Assembly (NCBI RefSeq): GCF_000332495.1
Contig: NZ_AOGW02000002.1
Coordinates: 1-64,000, forward strand
Reading direction: 5' to 3'
Length of the DNA stretch: 64,000 nucleotides
Source: Leptospira terpstrae serovar Hualin str. LT 11-33 = ATCC 700639
GTDB lineage: Bacteria; Spirochaetota; Leptospiria; Leptospirales; Leptospiraceae
Shown here: one piece after another, positions 36,144-46,772 of the stretch
How positions within the stretch are numbered: the first letter of the stretch is position 1
Layout: every line of letters starts with the position of its first letter
The notes under the pieces: generated by a model
Told to the model about the DNA's origin: nothing
The model's database searches: none
Seen by the model: the letters and a program-made list of their open reading frames with translations, nothing else
Translations under genes and position numbers: made by a program

Positions 36144-38270
36144 TTAGTCTTGGATCACACTCATTGAATATTCAGAAATTGCTTCACGGCGTTTCTCTGC
36201 ATAGTCTTTATGGAACCAAAGGTCTTGGGTATTTTTGGCCGTCTTTTTGTTTCCGACAGTAATGGTAGTCATACAATGATCCACCGCATACTTCATGGCT
36301 TCTTTACCAGTTTCTCCAAGTCCCTTATTTCGTTTTTTACGAGTGATCTCAGCACCTTGTTTGTTGACCCTAACAACTAACTTATCGTAGTCAGAGTCAT
36401 CAATACAGAAAACAGTTTCTTTTTTGGCATCCTTCCACTTGACATCCACTTCGTAGAGTGGTGCTGCTGAAATATTGATAAAACCTAAGTCAAAAAGTTC
36501 AGGCCAATACTCATAGAAAAAAGACAACATTAGAGAACGAATGGCATACCCATCAAAATCCGCATCCGTGATTATACTGATACGGTCATAATGCAATTCA
36601 TCAATGGACTTCACTTTTTGATCTAGAGGAAGGCCCACAATGGCTACAATGTTTTTCATCTCTTCATTTTGTAAGGCCTTGGCCAGTGACATTCCCTTAC
36701 AGTTGAGTGGTTTTCCTCTTAAAGGAAAAAGACCATGGAGTTTTGGATTTCTTGCTGGACGTAACCCCGCAATCGCTGAGTCCCCTTCCGCTACAAAGAG
36801 AATTCGGCCTGGATCGTTTGGTTTGCCCGTTGGAGGCATAAGCTTAGGGATGTTGTTCCGAGACGCCTTACGGAGGCCTTTCTGCGCGTCCTCAAGCTGT
36901 TTTAGCTGGGTTCTACGCTCCATCACCATCTTGATTTCTTCAATGAGACCCGTTTTCTTTAAAAGTTTGTCCAAATGTTTGTCGACTGACTTTCGGATGT
37001 CATCATTCAAATCATTGATGAGATAAGATTTATCTTGGGATTTAAAACGGGGATTGAGGATACGAAGGTTTACATACATGTGAAAACAACTTCTAACATC
37101 GTTTCTCGTACATTGTGTATTGAGTTTCTTTTCTAAACTCACAATTTGCGATTTTTTACGAATCTCATCACAAAGTCTGTTTTCCAAATACTCAATGGCC
37201 GAACCACCTTGTGGACAGAAAATCGAATTCACCCATGTGAGAGTTTTATTTTGGCCCACAACTACATATGTGTCCATATTGATTTGGGAAGAAGAAGCCT
37301 TATCAGTGTAATCTAACTTATAGTAAACCATCTCTGAGTTACTAAAAATCTCATCAAAACCTTTTTTGAATTTATACTTTTCCTTTCCTGTTTTATGGAT
37401 GAAAACTACTTCCAAACCAGGGTTAGACATCGCAATGTCTTGTAAGTATTGTTTCACCAAATTGATGTTAAAAGAAGTGTCTAGGTTGTTAAAGTAAACA
37501 GAATTGAGCTCGAATTCAACTGTAGTTCCATGGTCTTCTTTTTTAGCGGCTTCTACAACGGCAGTCATTCCTGTTTTGTCACAAGGTGCTTTTAGTTGTT
37601 TGATTTGGTCTGCAGATAAAAGCGGACAATCAGCAAAAGATCCATGTTCGTCAAAATATAAAAACACACGTTCCGTATCTTCTTTGGAAAGTTTAAAGCT
37701 ACGAACTACTTTTTTTACATCATCGTGGATGCTAAACATCTTCTTGTATGCTTTGCCACCGTTGATGGTTTTCACACGAAAGAAAGAAGAGACCATACGA
37801 ACAAGCGAGATCCCCACACCATTTTGTCCTGCCACATGATCTTCTTTGGCTAAATCATCAAAGTTTTCACCATACATCAAATGAAGGTAAACACCTTCTG
37901 CATTGTCCGCAGGAATTCCGCGACCGTTGTCTTGGATGGTGACTCGTTTGCGATCTGTAGACAATTGAACAATGAGTTTGTTCATTTTGTCTTTTTCAGG
38001 GATGGCTTTATCGTTTAAGTTTTTTCTATACTCATCCACGCAGTTCATACATGCTTCATCCAAACATTTGAGTTTGGCGGGGATGTCAGAAAGTTCTTCG
38101 TGAAGAATGTCGTATGTACCGGCACTATCTTTTGTGAAAAAATGTTGTTCAAATGTGGACAAAGAGTTTTGGCCAAGCCACATTCCTGTCCGCATACGAA
38201 CGTGTTCTACGTGAGATAATTTCTTAAAATTTCGCGAATTTCCTGAGGTTTTTTCAGTTTTTTGAGCCAT
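36144..38270 (-). CDS. Type IIA DNA topoisomerase, ATPase/TOPRIM subunit (eukaryote/T4-like)
   Basis: The 708-aa subunit holds a GHKL ATPase ([11 protein letters not shown] with Glu72, [21 protein letters not shown]), a transducer, and a TOPRIM domain with AEGDSAIAG and [14 protein letters not shown], plus PLRGKPLN. Its end, [17 protein letters not shown]...[10 protein letters not shown], resembles eukaryotic topoisomerase II (KGLGTS...KEAKEY) more than GyrB (RYKGLGEM). The N-terminus reads RTGMWLG in place of RPGMYIG. It is likely a decatenase or relaxase beyond gyrase. It lies six bases after its partner subunit. Confidence 0.85.
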   Translation of the reverse strand: MAQKTEKTSGNSRNFKKLSHVEHVRMRTGMWLGQNSLSTFEQHFFTKDSAGTYDILHEELSDIPAKLKCLDEACMNCVDEYRKNLNDKAIPEKDKMNKLIVQLSTDRKRVTIQDNGRGIPADNAEGVYLHLMYGENFDDLAKEDHVAGQNGVGISLVRMVSSFFRVKTINGGKAYKKMFSIHDDVKKVVRSFKLSKEDTERVFLYFDEHGSFADCPLLSADQIKQLKAPCDKTGMTAVVEAAKKEDHGTTVEFELNSVYFNNLDTSFNINLVKQYLQDIAMSNPGLEVVFIHKTGKEKYKFKKGFDEIFSNSEMVYYKLDYTDKASSSQINMDTYVVVGQNKTLTWVNSIFCPQGGSAIEYLENRLCDEIRKKSQIVSLEKKLNTQCTRNDVRSCFHMYVNLRILNPRFKSQDKSYLINDLNDDIRKSVDKHLDKLLKKTGLIEEIKMVMERRTQLKQLEDAQKGLRKASRNNIPKLMPPTGKPNDPGRILFVAEGDSAIAGLRPARNPKLHGLFPLRGKPLNCKGMSLAKALQNEEMKNIVAIVGLPLDQKVKSIDELHYDRISIITDADFDGYAIRSLMLSFFYEYWPELFDLGFINISAAPLYEVDVKWKDAKKETVFCIDDSDYDKLVVRVNKQGAEITRKKRNKGLGETGKEAMKYAVDHCMTTITVGNKKTAKNTQDLWFHKDYAEKRREAISEYSMSVIQD

Positions 38271-38276
38271 AATTGA

Positions 38277-39647
38277 TTATTTCGGATCCCATTTTTTCTT
38301 CAGTTCATCGAGTTCATCGGTCATAAAACCGGTGAGTTTTTTATCATCTTTTTGAAGCGCTGTGTATTCTGTGAATTTAGTTTTTGCTTCTACAATGGCA
38401 TCTTCACATTTACGAACTTCTTCCAAAGTCATTCGATACACGGGGATTGAAGACAACCATTCAAAGTAAATGAACTTAGCTGCTTTCAATTTATCTTCAA
38501 ATTCTTTTTTGGATTTAATCCCTGTTACTTTTTCGTTCCATTTTTCTTTAATGAATCGAATGAGTTCTGAGTTCCGATCAATCTTTTCTTTTTCTAAACC
38601 TGCCAACCGTTTGAAACGACGGATAAGATGGGTTTTTCTGAAATCACAGAATCGTTTGATAATTTCTTCGGGATTAAAGTTACGAAGTTTTCCTTCGTGA
38701 GTGATTACGTTAATTGTAAGGACTTCATTGTTTTCTTTCGTAAAAAGTTCTTTGATTTCTTTTTCGGAAGGTTCTTCGCCTTTTTTAGCGATAAGTTCAA
38801 TTTTGAAAGTTTGGCTGGAATGGTCTACATAGTCTTTGAGCCAGTTATCTTTTCTCTCAATCAAATCATCTAAGTAGTTCACCACTTTTTCGCGGTTCCA
38901 GTTCATTGGAGAATCCACGAGGAATAACTTCCCATCTTCCTTTTTGAATCCAAAGGTAGTGGACATCACTGTGCTACCATTGTCATTTTTGGACAACTTC
39001 ACTTCTCCGCCGTACCCTTTGTACCATGGAGTTACTTTTTTTGGTTTTCCTGTTTTGAGATAAGTAACTTGGGAATCGATTACATCACTTAGTTTGTGAG
39101 CAGGAATGAAACAACGAAACCCTGTGGCAATCCCTTGGATGTTGTTTAAGAGTACAACAGGAACTTTTCCCACAAAGTGAATGGGTTCGTCTTCTGTTTC
39201 ATCATAGTTTTTGACATAATCAATGTCAGGTAGACTTTCAAAGAATCCTAAATCCTTCGCAAAGTCAGATAGTTTTACTTCTGTATAACGAGGAGAGGCA
39301 ATTGCATTCGGATCCAAAACATCACCGAAGGTTCCTTCCCCATGCACTAACGGATAATTGTTAGCAAAGGCAAAGTCTTGTGCCATTTGGGAAAGGGCAT
39401 CTTGGATAGAACGATCTCCATGCGGATGATATCCCATGGCAAGACCCGCCACTTTTACCGTTTTCGTGTGACGGTTACGAGCATCCGAGTTCCACATCGC
39501 CCAAAGGATCCTTCGTTGAACAGGCTTTAGACCATCAATTTCTTGCGGAATGGCTCTTGAATCGCATACATAGCGAGAGTATTTCCTTTGGTCATCATTC
39601 ACTTGGTCTTCAAAGGGGCGTTTCGGATACTGTTCTTCGTTCTTCAT
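38277..39647 (-). CDS. Type IIA DNA topoisomerase, cleavage subunit lacking the C-terminal pinwheel
   Basis: Starting at ATG 39647 (GTG 39662 is possible), the 456-aa protein has [35 protein letters not shown], and the catalytic Arg-Tyr in [11 protein letters not shown]. GyrA and ParC are about 750-850 aa with a C-terminal beta-pinwheel; here that domain is absent. The tower and coiled-coil part ([57 protein letters not shown]) follows the eukaryotic/T4 gp52 pattern. The front matches bacterial GyrA. It is the partner of the downstream ATPase subunit. Confidence 0.85.
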   Translation of the reverse strand: MKNEEQYPKRPFEDQVNDDQRKYSRYVCDSRAIPQEIDGLKPVQRRILWAMWNSDARNRHTKTVKVAGLAMGYHPHGDRSIQDALSQMAQDFAFANNYPLVHGEGTFGDVLDPNAIASPRYTEVKLSDFAKDLGFFESLPDIDYVKNYDETEDEPIHFVGKVPVVLLNNIQGIATGFRCFIPAHKLSDVIDSQVTYLKTGKPKKVTPWYKGYGGEVKLSKNDNGSTVMSTTFGFKKEDGKLFLVDSPMNWNREKVVNYLDDLIERKDNWLKDYVDHSSQTFKIELIAKKGEEPSEKEIKELFTKENNEVLTINVITHEGKLRNFNPEEIIKRFCDFRKTHLIRRFKRLAGLEKEKIDRNSELIRFIKEKWNEKVTGIKSKKEFEDKLKAAKFIYFEWLSSIPVYRMTLEEVRKCEDAIVEAKTKFTEYTALQKDDKKLTGFMTDELDELKKKWDPK

Positions 39648-39676
39648 GGTTCCAAATGACACAGGGATGGGGTGAA

Positions 39677-39688
39677 TTGACTTGTCAA
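39677..39688. promoter_or_regulatory. Palindrome TTGAC-TT-GTCAA between divergent genes
   Basis: The 12-base palindrome provides a TTGACT or TTGACA hexamer in each direction, between the topoisomerase pair and the lipoprotein-gltX run. It could be overlapping -35 elements or an operator. No clear -10 is seen on the plus strand. Confidence 0.3.
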
Positions 39689-39727
39689 GCGGTTTTCCCT
39701 TTTTAGACTGGCGATACGCACTGATCT

Positions 39728-40600
39728 ATGTCCCCAGAAACTCAAGAATACTCCCGATTCTATTGGCTTTTTTGTATCTTGATTTTTTTTTCTGGAACCA
39801 ACTGCCAGAACCTGAAATCACTCATCACAAGAGATACCATTTCAGAAATTCCCGCTTCTGTTTTATACATTAAATCTCCCCGAAAAATGAATCTTTCCTT
39901 CTTCAAAGAAGGTTCTTCTCACTTCCGATTCATCGAATGGGAACCTGGGAAATCTACCGGATATGCAGAGAAAATTGAGCTTAGTTTCCTTGCTTACGAC
40001 AGTAATTTTTTATCAAAAATTAAGTCTGAATATGGGAACGAACCATTTGAATCTTATAAAATCATTTGGAACAAAAAGGTTGGAAAATTTAAAAAGGAAG
40101 AGTCCGAAAAACGAATCCTTTTTGTTTATACAAACGCATATTTTTCAGAAACAAAAGGATCCACACTCACTTCACTACTAGAAAACAAATCAAACACTGT
40201 GGAAATCAAATCACAAATTGAAGAGTTCGATATATTTGAATTAGGTGGTGATTCTGGACTCCTTACAGAAGAAGGAATTCGATCTGAAATTGGCGGTGAT
40301 AGTCGTTGGTCTCATAGTTTAGGAAGTATGGAATTTTTTTCCCCATCTAGTGTATTCACAAAACAAGAAAACGGTACTATTAAAACAGAACATGTTTCTA
40401 GTTATTACGACTATTTACAACTTCGTTATGAATGGAACGAAACCGAATCCGACAAACTATTTTTTAAACCGATCTATAAAGAAAATGATACACAGGTTTT
40501 CTTTGTCCCACCTTACACCAATGGGCTCACCACTAAAACAAAAGAACCTTTTGGTTATAAGCGTATCGGAGATTTTTTACTCAAAGAGGAAATGAAATGA
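39728..40600 (+). CDS. Hypothetical lipoprotein
   Basis: The 290-aa protein has a signal segment [16 protein letters not shown] with Cys26 as the likely lipidated residue. The mature region is soluble with mixed charge and no domain that I recognise. It is coupled to gltX by a 4-bp overlap (ATGA), an unusual pairing that probably reflects shared transcription rather than shared function. Confidence 0.7.
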   Translation: MSPETQEYSRFYWLFCILIFFSGTNCQNLKSLITRDTISEIPASVLYIKSPRKMNLSFFKEGSSHFRFIEWEPGKSTGYAEKIELSFLAYDSNFLSKIKSEYGNEPFESYKIIWNKKVGKFKKEESEKRILFVYTNAYFSETKGSTLTSLLENKSNTVEIKSQIEEFDIFELGGDSGLLTEEGIRSEIGGDSRWSHSLGSMEFFSPSSVFTKQENGTIKTEHVSSYYDYLQLRYEWNETESDKLFFKPIYKENDTQVFFVPPYTNGLTTKTKEPFGYKRIGDFLLKEEMK

Positions 40601-42147
40601 CAGAAGTTCGTACTCGCTTTGCCCCTTCCCCATCGGGATTTCTCCATGTAGGAGGAGCAAGAACTGCCCTATTCAATTATTTATACGCGAAAGCAAAAAA
40701 AGGAAAGTTTTTACTTCGTATCGAAGACACCGACCAAGACAGATCTACCGAAGCTTCTTTCAAAATCATCTTAGAATCTTTAAAGTGGTTGGGAATGGAA
40801 TGGGATGAAGGTCCTGGTGTAGGTGGTCCGAACGGTCCGTACACTCAGTCCGAAAGAATTCATATCTATAATGAATACACAGACAAACTAATTTCTGAAA
40901 AGAAGGCCTATCGTTGTTTTTGTTCTGCAGAAGAATTGGAAGGCAAAAAAAAACAAGCCGATGCCATGGGAATTCCTTATATCTATGATGGGAAATGTTC
41001 TGGTTTAACAGAATCTGAAATTCAATCCCAAATTGAGAAAAAAATTCCTTATACCGTACGTTTCAAAACTCCTCATAAAATTGTGATCGTAGATGATATG
41101 ATCCAAGGAAAAGTAAAGTTTGAATCCAAACTCATTGGTGACTTTATCATTGTGAAATCGGACGGATTCCCTTCGTATAACTATGCCGTGGTGATTGACG
41201 ATGCCCTCATGAAAATCACTCACGTAATCCGGGGAGTGGGACATCTTTCCAACACACCACGTCAAATTTTGATCTTTGAAGCGTTTGGATTTCCATTGCC
41301 TCGATTTGCTCATGCCAGTGAAATCGTAGGAACCGATGGGAAAAAACTTTCCAAACGTGCCGGTGCCACCTCTGTACTTGCCTTTCGCGACTTAGGTTAT
41401 TCTAGTGATACCATGCGAAATTACATGGCTTTACTTGGTTGGACTTCACCTGATGGGAAGGAATACATGAGTGACGATGAACTTTGTTCCGTCTTTGATG
41501 TGGAACGTTGCTCCAAATCTCCTGCTACCTTCGATGTTTTTAAAAAACTAAAAGAAGAAGAAAAGGAAACGGTTGATTTTAATAAACTATCACTCCTTGG
41601 ACTTGCAGAATACCTGAACCCAAAATCAAAACTCAATTGGATGTCGAATAAGTACATTCGTGATGTGAAAATTGAAACTTTGGGAAAGGAACTCGAACCA
41701 TTCTTGAAAGATTGTCAAATCCCGGATGCCTACAAACAAGGAACCAATCCACAACTCCTCTCCATTTTAGATTCCGTTCGTGTGTATTTGGACCGCCTCA
41801 TCCAAGCACCACCCTACATTGAAGAATTCTTTTTAGAAAATCTCCAATTTGAAAATGAAGAGGCCAAACAACTGGTTTTGGAAGGAAACGGCAAAGCAGT
41901 AGTATCTGCATTTTACCAATATGTCAAGGCCCATGCCTTAGTGACTCCCGATGAATACAAAGAAGCTATGGCAAAGGCAGGGGAAAGTACAGGCGAAAAA
42001 GGAAGGACCCTTTTTATGCCGATCCGAGCCATTACCACGGGGAAATCCCACGGGTTAGAACTACCAATTCTCTTTAGCCTCCTCGGCCAAGAGAAGTTAG
42101 TCAAACGGATGGAACAGCTCGCAATGGCCTTGGGGATCACGGTTTAG
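40597..42147 (+). CDS. gltX: Glutamyl-tRNA synthetase
   Basis: GltX charges tRNA-Glu, and in bacteria without GlnRS also tRNA-Gln. The 516-aa protein shows the class I motifs: [18 protein letters not shown] (HIGH equivalent) near the N-terminus and KKLSKRAGA (KMSKS equivalent) near residue 250. [19 protein letters not shown] and a [14 protein letters not shown] segment also match. Its C-terminal anticodon-binding half is typical in length. It shows no sign of truncation. Confidence 0.97.
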   Translation: MTEVRTRFAPSPSGFLHVGGARTALFNYLYAKAKKGKFLLRIEDTDQDRSTEASFKIILESLKWLGMEWDEGPGVGGPNGPYTQSERIHIYNEYTDKLISEKKAYRCFCSAEELEGKKKQADAMGIPYIYDGKCSGLTESEIQSQIEKKIPYTVRFKTPHKIVIVDDMIQGKVKFESKLIGDFIIVKSDGFPSYNYAVVIDDALMKITHVIRGVGHLSNTPRQILIFEAFGFPLPRFAHASEIVGTDGKKLSKRAGATSVLAFRDLGYSSDTMRNYMALLGWTSPDGKEYMSDDELCSVFDVERCSKSPATFDVFKKLKEEEKETVDFNKLSLLGLAEYLNPKSKLNWMSNKYIRDVKIETLGKELEPFLKDCQIPDAYKQGTNPQLLSILDSVRVYLDRLIQAPPYIEEFFLENLQFENEEAKQLVLEGNGKAVVSAFYQYVKAHALVTPDEYKEAMAKAGESTGEKGRTLFMPIRAITTGKSHGLELPILFSLLGQEKLVKRMEQLAMALGITV

Positions 42148-42245
42148 GAAATTTTTTCCCCTACCGTTCCCATTTAAAGGATTTTTGACTTTTTTTCTGC
42201 CTATCTTTCGTGTAATATAAGTAGAAGCGGGGGACAAGGCGGCCA

Positions 42246-42848
42246 TTGACAGCACCATCTGAAGTTTTACCTTATTTGTTATGCCCCTCCGTAGGATCGT
42301 ATGCTATGTTCCTACCTCCGGATATGTCCTCTGTCAGACATTTCCGAACTGAGCTCAAACGAACCCTGGAAGACAATGGCTTTAGCCCCGACAATATCAT
42401 GCATATTGAACTGGCTGCTGATGAAGCACTCACCAATGCGGTGGCAGCCAATGTTTCTTGCCATTGTGATGAAACCATCATTTGCCGTTGGCGGATTGAT
42501 TCCTCAAAATTTACACTGTATATCTTGGATTATGGATCTGGACTTTCGGAAGAAGGTTCTCTTCCCGACACAGACAAAGAACTACTTCGATCTAACCAAT
42601 CCCAATGTTTTAGTACCTTCCTTGACCATATCAAAAACCACCAAAGTAAAAAACCGGAGACCCTTCCTTATAATGGTTCCGGCCAAAAACATAAGAACAT
42701 GGGAAAAGGATTGAAAATTATCAATGCCATGATGGACTCCGTTAAAGTAATGTTTCACGGAGAAGGAATGGTAGACGAAGCTCCGGCGGGGTTCAAAGTT
42801 ATGGGCTCCATCATCGCTCTCGAATACGACCGTTCCAAACACTTATAA
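42246..42848 (+). CDS. Anti-sigma-factor-type serine kinase (HATPase, RsbW-like)
   Basis: The 200-aa protein starts at TTG 42246, preceded by AAGGCGG. It carries a Bergerat ATPase fold: N-box ELAADEALTNAVAAN (Glu60, Asn64), G1 box DYGSGL and G2 box GKGLKIINAMMDSV. Standalone proteins of this type phosphorylate anti-anti-sigma factors in partner-switching systems, which would be reversed by SpoIIE phosphatases like the one at the left end of this window. No sigma or antagonist gene is adjacent. A 60-residue insertion between the boxes is unusual. Confidence 0.82.
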   Translation: MTAPSEVLPYLLCPSVGSYAMFLPPDMSSVRHFRTELKRTLEDNGFSPDNIMHIELAADEALTNAVAANVSCHCDETIICRWRIDSSKFTLYILDYGSGLSEEGSLPDTDKELLRSNQSQCFSTFLDHIKNHQSKKPETLPYNGSGQKHKNMGKGLKIINAMMDSVKVMFHGEGMVDEAPAGFKVMGSIIALEYDRSKHL

Positions 42849-42849
42849 T

Positions 42850-43956
42850 TTGATCCTTCATATCAATACTTCTCGCGAATGGCGCGGTGGAGAACAACAG
42901 CTTTATTATTTAGTCCAAGGACTGACCACTTTCAAAATCCCTCAAATCGTTGTAGGCCAACCCGGTTCTCCTTTAGAAACAAAATGCAAAGAGAACGGAT
43001 ACGAATTTGTTCCCATCGAAATGCGCGGAGAATGGGATAGGAGTGCTTATAAGAATATTCGATCTCTCTGTATCTCTAAAAAAATAAAACTAATTCATAC
43101 ACATACAGCTCATGCGCATACACTCGCCCTACTTGCAAAACGGAAACACTTAAATATTCCTTTGATAGTATCTCGAAGAGTAGACTTTAAACCTAAAACC
43201 AGTTTTTTTTCAAGATGGAAGTACCAACATCTAGCTAACGATTGTTATTTGCCGGTTTCTCAAAAAATCAAAGAAGTGATGATGGAAAGTAAAATTGCTC
43301 CAGAAAGAATCATTACTGTTTATTCAGGGATTGATTTAAAACGATTTTCGAAATCTGTCCCTCATGAATACTTAAGAGAAGAATTTCATATTCCTAAAAA
43401 ATGTATAGTGATTGGAAATGTGGCAGCTCTTGTCGATCACAAAGACCAAGAAACTTTACTCAATGCCATAGCGAAGATGAGAACAAACACAGACTTTCGC
43501 CTTATGATTGTAGGTGATGGGAAACTGGAAAACAAACTCAAAACCCAAGCAGAACAATTAGGAATAACTGACAAAGTGATATTTACCGGTTATCGTAAAG
43601 ATATCCCTGCTTTACTTTCTTTATTTAATATCTTTACACTCACATCCAAAGAAGAAGGACTTGGCACCTCTGTTTTAGATGCTATGGCCTCAGCACTTCC
43701 GATTGTTGCTACCAATGGTGGTGGAATTGGCGAAATGTTAGATCATAACGAAGGGGCTTATGTTTGTTCGGTGGGAGATGCAGAGAACATTGCAATAGGT
43801 TTAGACAAACTGGTTGGTTCCGAAGAATTGCGATCCAAGTTCGGATCTTTTAACAAAACTTCAGTCAAACGATTTTCTGTCACCAAAACAGTTGAAAAAA
43901 CAAAACTAATCTATTATTCCTTTTTAGGAGATGCTTTGTACGGAGAAGGAACATGA
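42850..43956 (+). CDS. Glycosyltransferase, GT4 family
   Basis: The 368-aa GT-B enzyme begins at TTG 42850, one base after the preceding stop. The N-half has SREWRGGEQQLYYLV (nucleotide-sugar enzyme GG loop), and the C-half has GNVAALVDHKDQETLL, IVGDGKLENKLK and EEGLGTSVLDAMASALPIVAT with the E-x7-E signature. It probably adds a sugar to lipopolysaccharide or another envelope glycan; donor and acceptor are unknown. Its stop overlaps polA by 4 bp. Confidence 0.88.
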   Translation: MILHINTSREWRGGEQQLYYLVQGLTTFKIPQIVVGQPGSPLETKCKENGYEFVPIEMRGEWDRSAYKNIRSLCISKKIKLIHTHTAHAHTLALLAKRKHLNIPLIVSRRVDFKPKTSFFSRWKYQHLANDCYLPVSQKIKEVMMESKIAPERIITVYSGIDLKRFSKSVPHEYLREEFHIPKKCIVIGNVAALVDHKDQETLLNAIAKMRTNTDFRLMIVGDGKLENKLKTQAEQLGITDKVIFTGYRKDIPALLSLFNIFTLTSKEEGLGTSVLDAMASALPIVATNGGGIGEMLDHNEGAYVCSVGDAENIAIGLDKLVGSEELRSKFGSFNKTSVKRFSVTKTVEKTKLIYYSFLGDALYGEGT

Positions 43957-46772
43957 GTGGAAGACTACTGATCATTGATGGCCATGCTTTGGCTTTCCGA
44001 GCTTATTTTGCTTTTGCTGCATCCAACCTCACCAACTCCAAAACAGGACTTCCTAGTGGTGCCATCTTTGGTTTTTGGAGGATGTTATTCAAACTCCTGC
44101 AAGATGAAAAAGTAACTCATATCGCGTTCACATTCGATCCAGGCACAAGACTCGAAAGAAATGATTTATATGAAGATTACAAAGCCCATAGAAAACCAAT
44201 GCCTGAGGACCTCAAACCTCAGATTCATAAAATCTATGAAATGTTAAAGGCTTTGGAATTTCCCATGTACAAATTGGATGGAATTGAAGCTGATGATATC
44301 ATTGGATCTTTATGTAAAAAATTTGCAAAAGATTTTGAAGAGATCGTCATTTTATCCAGTGATAAAGACTTATACCAAGTTTTAGATAAAAACATACATA
44401 TGTTACGCGGGAAACGTGGAGTTTCCGAATTTGAAAAAATCGACCCTAAATGGGTGGAAGAAAATATAGGAATCACCAAAGAACAAGTGACCGATTACAT
44501 GGCACTACTCGGTGATGCATCAGACAACATTCCTGGAGTCAAAGGTGTAGGGGAAAAGGGTGCAGCCAAACTCATTCAAGAATTTGGAAACCTAGAGACC
44601 ATTTATAAAAAACTAGACCAAGTGAAAAACAAATCCCTTATCGATAAACTAGCAGCTGATAAAGAGAATGCATTTTTATCCAGGAAACTAGCTACCATTG
44701 TCACCAATCTCAAACTCGATATTAAAAAGAATGATTTAAAGATCCCAAATTATTACGACCCAGCCAAGGTGCAATATTTCAAAGACGAAGGATTCAATGT
44801 CCTCCACCGTGACCTTGCCAAACAAGCGGGAATCCCAATTATAAGCGACGGGGATACTAAAGAAGTAAACCCAGAACCAACTGGAAAAAAGGGAAAAAAA
44901 TCACAAGAAGGATCAACAGAGAACACTGGGACCGACGGAAAACCAAACAAAGGTTCAGCGGTAACAAAAAAAAGTTACAAACGAATTCAAAACCTAGAGG
45001 ATCTGAAAAAAATAGTCGCAAAACTAGATCCGAAAAAACCAATTGCGGTTGATACAGAAACCACTTCCCAAGACCCTATGCTTGCGGAACTATTGGGAGT
45101 TTCATTCTCCCAGGAACCAGGTGTTGGTTATTATATTGCTTTTTCACACCCTGAGTCCATCTATAGCCACCTCCTCCCTACCCCAGAAGAAGGTCTTGCA
45201 GTTTTAAAACCAATGTTAACTGACCCCAAGTGGAAAAAAATTGGGCAAAACATCAAATACGATTTATTAGTGCTTCGTAATTACGGTTTAGAACTTGTCG
45301 GTATTTATTTTGATACTATGCTTGCTTCCTATCTTTTGAATCCAGGGGAACGTCGTCATAATATGGACGATATGGCCGTTGACTATTTGGATTACAAAAC
45401 TATCACATACGAAGAGTTAGTTGGTACAGGAAAGAAAAAACAAAACCTATACGACATAGATCCTGAAAAAGTTTCAGAATATGCCTGCGAAGATGCAGAC
45501 ATAACTTTACAACTTCACAATGTCCTTTCTCCCAAAATGGAAGAAGGAATCCATAAAAAACTATTTTTTGATATTGAAATGCCTGTGTTACTCACTTTGG
45601 CAGATATGGAATTTGAAGGGATCGCGGTTGAGCCAGGTTATTTTGAATCACTCTCAAAAGTTTTTGATGCCAAAATCAAAGAACAGGAAAAAAACATTCA
45701 TTTTTTTGCTGGTAGACCATTTAACATCAACTCAACGAAAGAATTACAAACTGTTTTATTCGAAGACTTAAGGCTTCCCTCAGATAAAAAAACAAAAACA
45801 GGATATTCCACAGACCATTCAGTTTTGGAATCCCTTCAAGGCACCCACCCCATCATCGATCATTTGTTAGAGATTCGAAAATTTTCCAAACTCAAATCCA
45901 CGTATACGGACACTTTGCCAACGCTCATTAATCCAAAAACGGGTCGGATCCATACAAGTTACAACCAAACCATCGCTGCCACAGGAAGATTGTCTTCCAC
46001 AAACCCCAACTTACAAAACATTCCGATCAAAGATGAGGAAGGAAGGTTACTCAGAAAAGGGTTCATTGCAAAAAAAGGATTTGAAATCCTTTCTCTGGAT
46101 TATAGCCAAATTGAACTCCGAATTATGGCCCACTTTGCCAATGACCCACAAATGATGGATGCCTACAAGTCAGGAGCCGATATCCATAAAAGAACGGCAG
46201 CAGGACTCTTCGGCATTCCAGAAGACCAAGTAACCTCCGATATGCGAAACAAAGCAAAAGTAGTAAACTTTTCAGTGATTTATGGAGTTACTTCTTTTGG
46301 GCTTTCCAACAACCTAAGGATCAGTCGCAAAGAAGCAAAAGAATTTATAGAAAAGTATTTTGCTACTTACACAGGTGTAGGCACTTATATGGAAGAAATC
46401 GTTGAGTTCTGCAAAGAACATGGCTATGTAGAAACCCTACTTGGTCGTAGGCGTTATCTTCCCGATATCAATTCCAAACATAAAATGGCCAGTGAAGCCG
46501 CAAAACGCGTAGCCATCAATTCTCCGATCCAGGGAACTTCTGCGGATATGATCAAACTAGCAATGATTCAAATCCAAAACAAAATTAAAAAAGAATCATT
46601 TCGATCCAAACTCATCTTGCAAGTCCATGACGAACTTGTTTTTGAAGTGGATCCCAAGGAAAAAAAAGAATTCTACCAAATGGCCAAAGAAGAAATGGAA
46701 TCTGCGATGAAATTAAAAGTTCCCATTGTCGCCCAAGGGAAGTTTGGCGGTAACTGGGATGAAGCGCATTAG
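43953..46772 (+). CDS. polA: DNA polymerase I
   Basis: The 939-aa enzyme has all three domains. The 5'-3' exonuclease (1 to about 290) shows LLIIDGHALAFRAYFAF, DGIEADDIIG and LLGDASDNIPGVKGVG. A Lys/Gly/Ser-rich linker spans about 300-345. The 3'-5' proofreading domain has VDTETTSQDP and QNIKYDLLVLRN, with acidic ligands kept. The polymerase domain has TGRLSSTNPNLQNIP, LSLDYSQIELR, KVVNFSVIYG and LQVHDELVFEV. It removes primers and fills gaps in repair. Confidence 0.97.
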   Translation: MSGRLLIIDGHALAFRAYFAFAASNLTNSKTGLPSGAIFGFWRMLFKLLQDEKVTHIAFTFDPGTRLERNDLYEDYKAHRKPMPEDLKPQIHKIYEMLKALEFPMYKLDGIEADDIIGSLCKKFAKDFEEIVILSSDKDLYQVLDKNIHMLRGKRGVSEFEKIDPKWVEENIGITKEQVTDYMALLGDASDNIPGVKGVGEKGAAKLIQEFGNLETIYKKLDQVKNKSLIDKLAADKENAFLSRKLATIVTNLKLDIKKNDLKIPNYYDPAKVQYFKDEGFNVLHRDLAKQAGIPIISDGDTKEVNPEPTGKKGKKSQEGSTENTGTDGKPNKGSAVTKKSYKRIQNLEDLKKIVAKLDPKKPIAVDTETTSQDPMLAELLGVSFSQEPGVGYYIAFSHPESIYSHLLPTPEEGLAVLKPMLTDPKWKKIGQNIKYDLLVLRNYGLELVGIYFDTMLASYLLNPGERRHNMDDMAVDYLDYKTITYEELVGTGKKKQNLYDIDPEKVSEYACEDADITLQLHNVLSPKMEEGIHKKLFFDIEMPVLLTLADMEFEGIAVEPGYFESLSKVFDAKIKEQEKNIHFFAGRPFNINSTKELQTVLFEDLRLPSDKKTKTGYSTDHSVLESLQGTHPIIDHLLEIRKFSKLKSTYTDTLPTLINPKTGRIHTSYNQTIAATGRLSSTNPNLQNIPIKDEEGRLLRKGFIAKKGFEILSLDYSQIELRIMAHFANDPQMMDAYKSGADIHKRTAAGLFGIPEDQVTSDMRNKAKVVNFSVIYGVTSFGLSNNLRISRKEAKEFIEKYFATYTGVGTYMEEIVEFCKEHGYVETLLGRRRYLPDINSKHKMASEAAKRVAINSPIQGTSADMIKLAMIQIQNKIKKESFRSKLILQVHDELVFEVDPKEKKEFYQMAKEEMESAMKLKVPIVAQGKFGGNWDEAH

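Noticed and set aside
36640..37026. 128-aa plus-strand frame inside the topoisomerase ATPase gene
   Set aside because: It is antisense to the conserved TOPRIM region and has the composition of a shadow frame.
42148..42245. Rho-independent terminator after gltX
   Set aside because: GGAAATTTTTTCC can pair only weakly and there is no proper stem with a following T-run.
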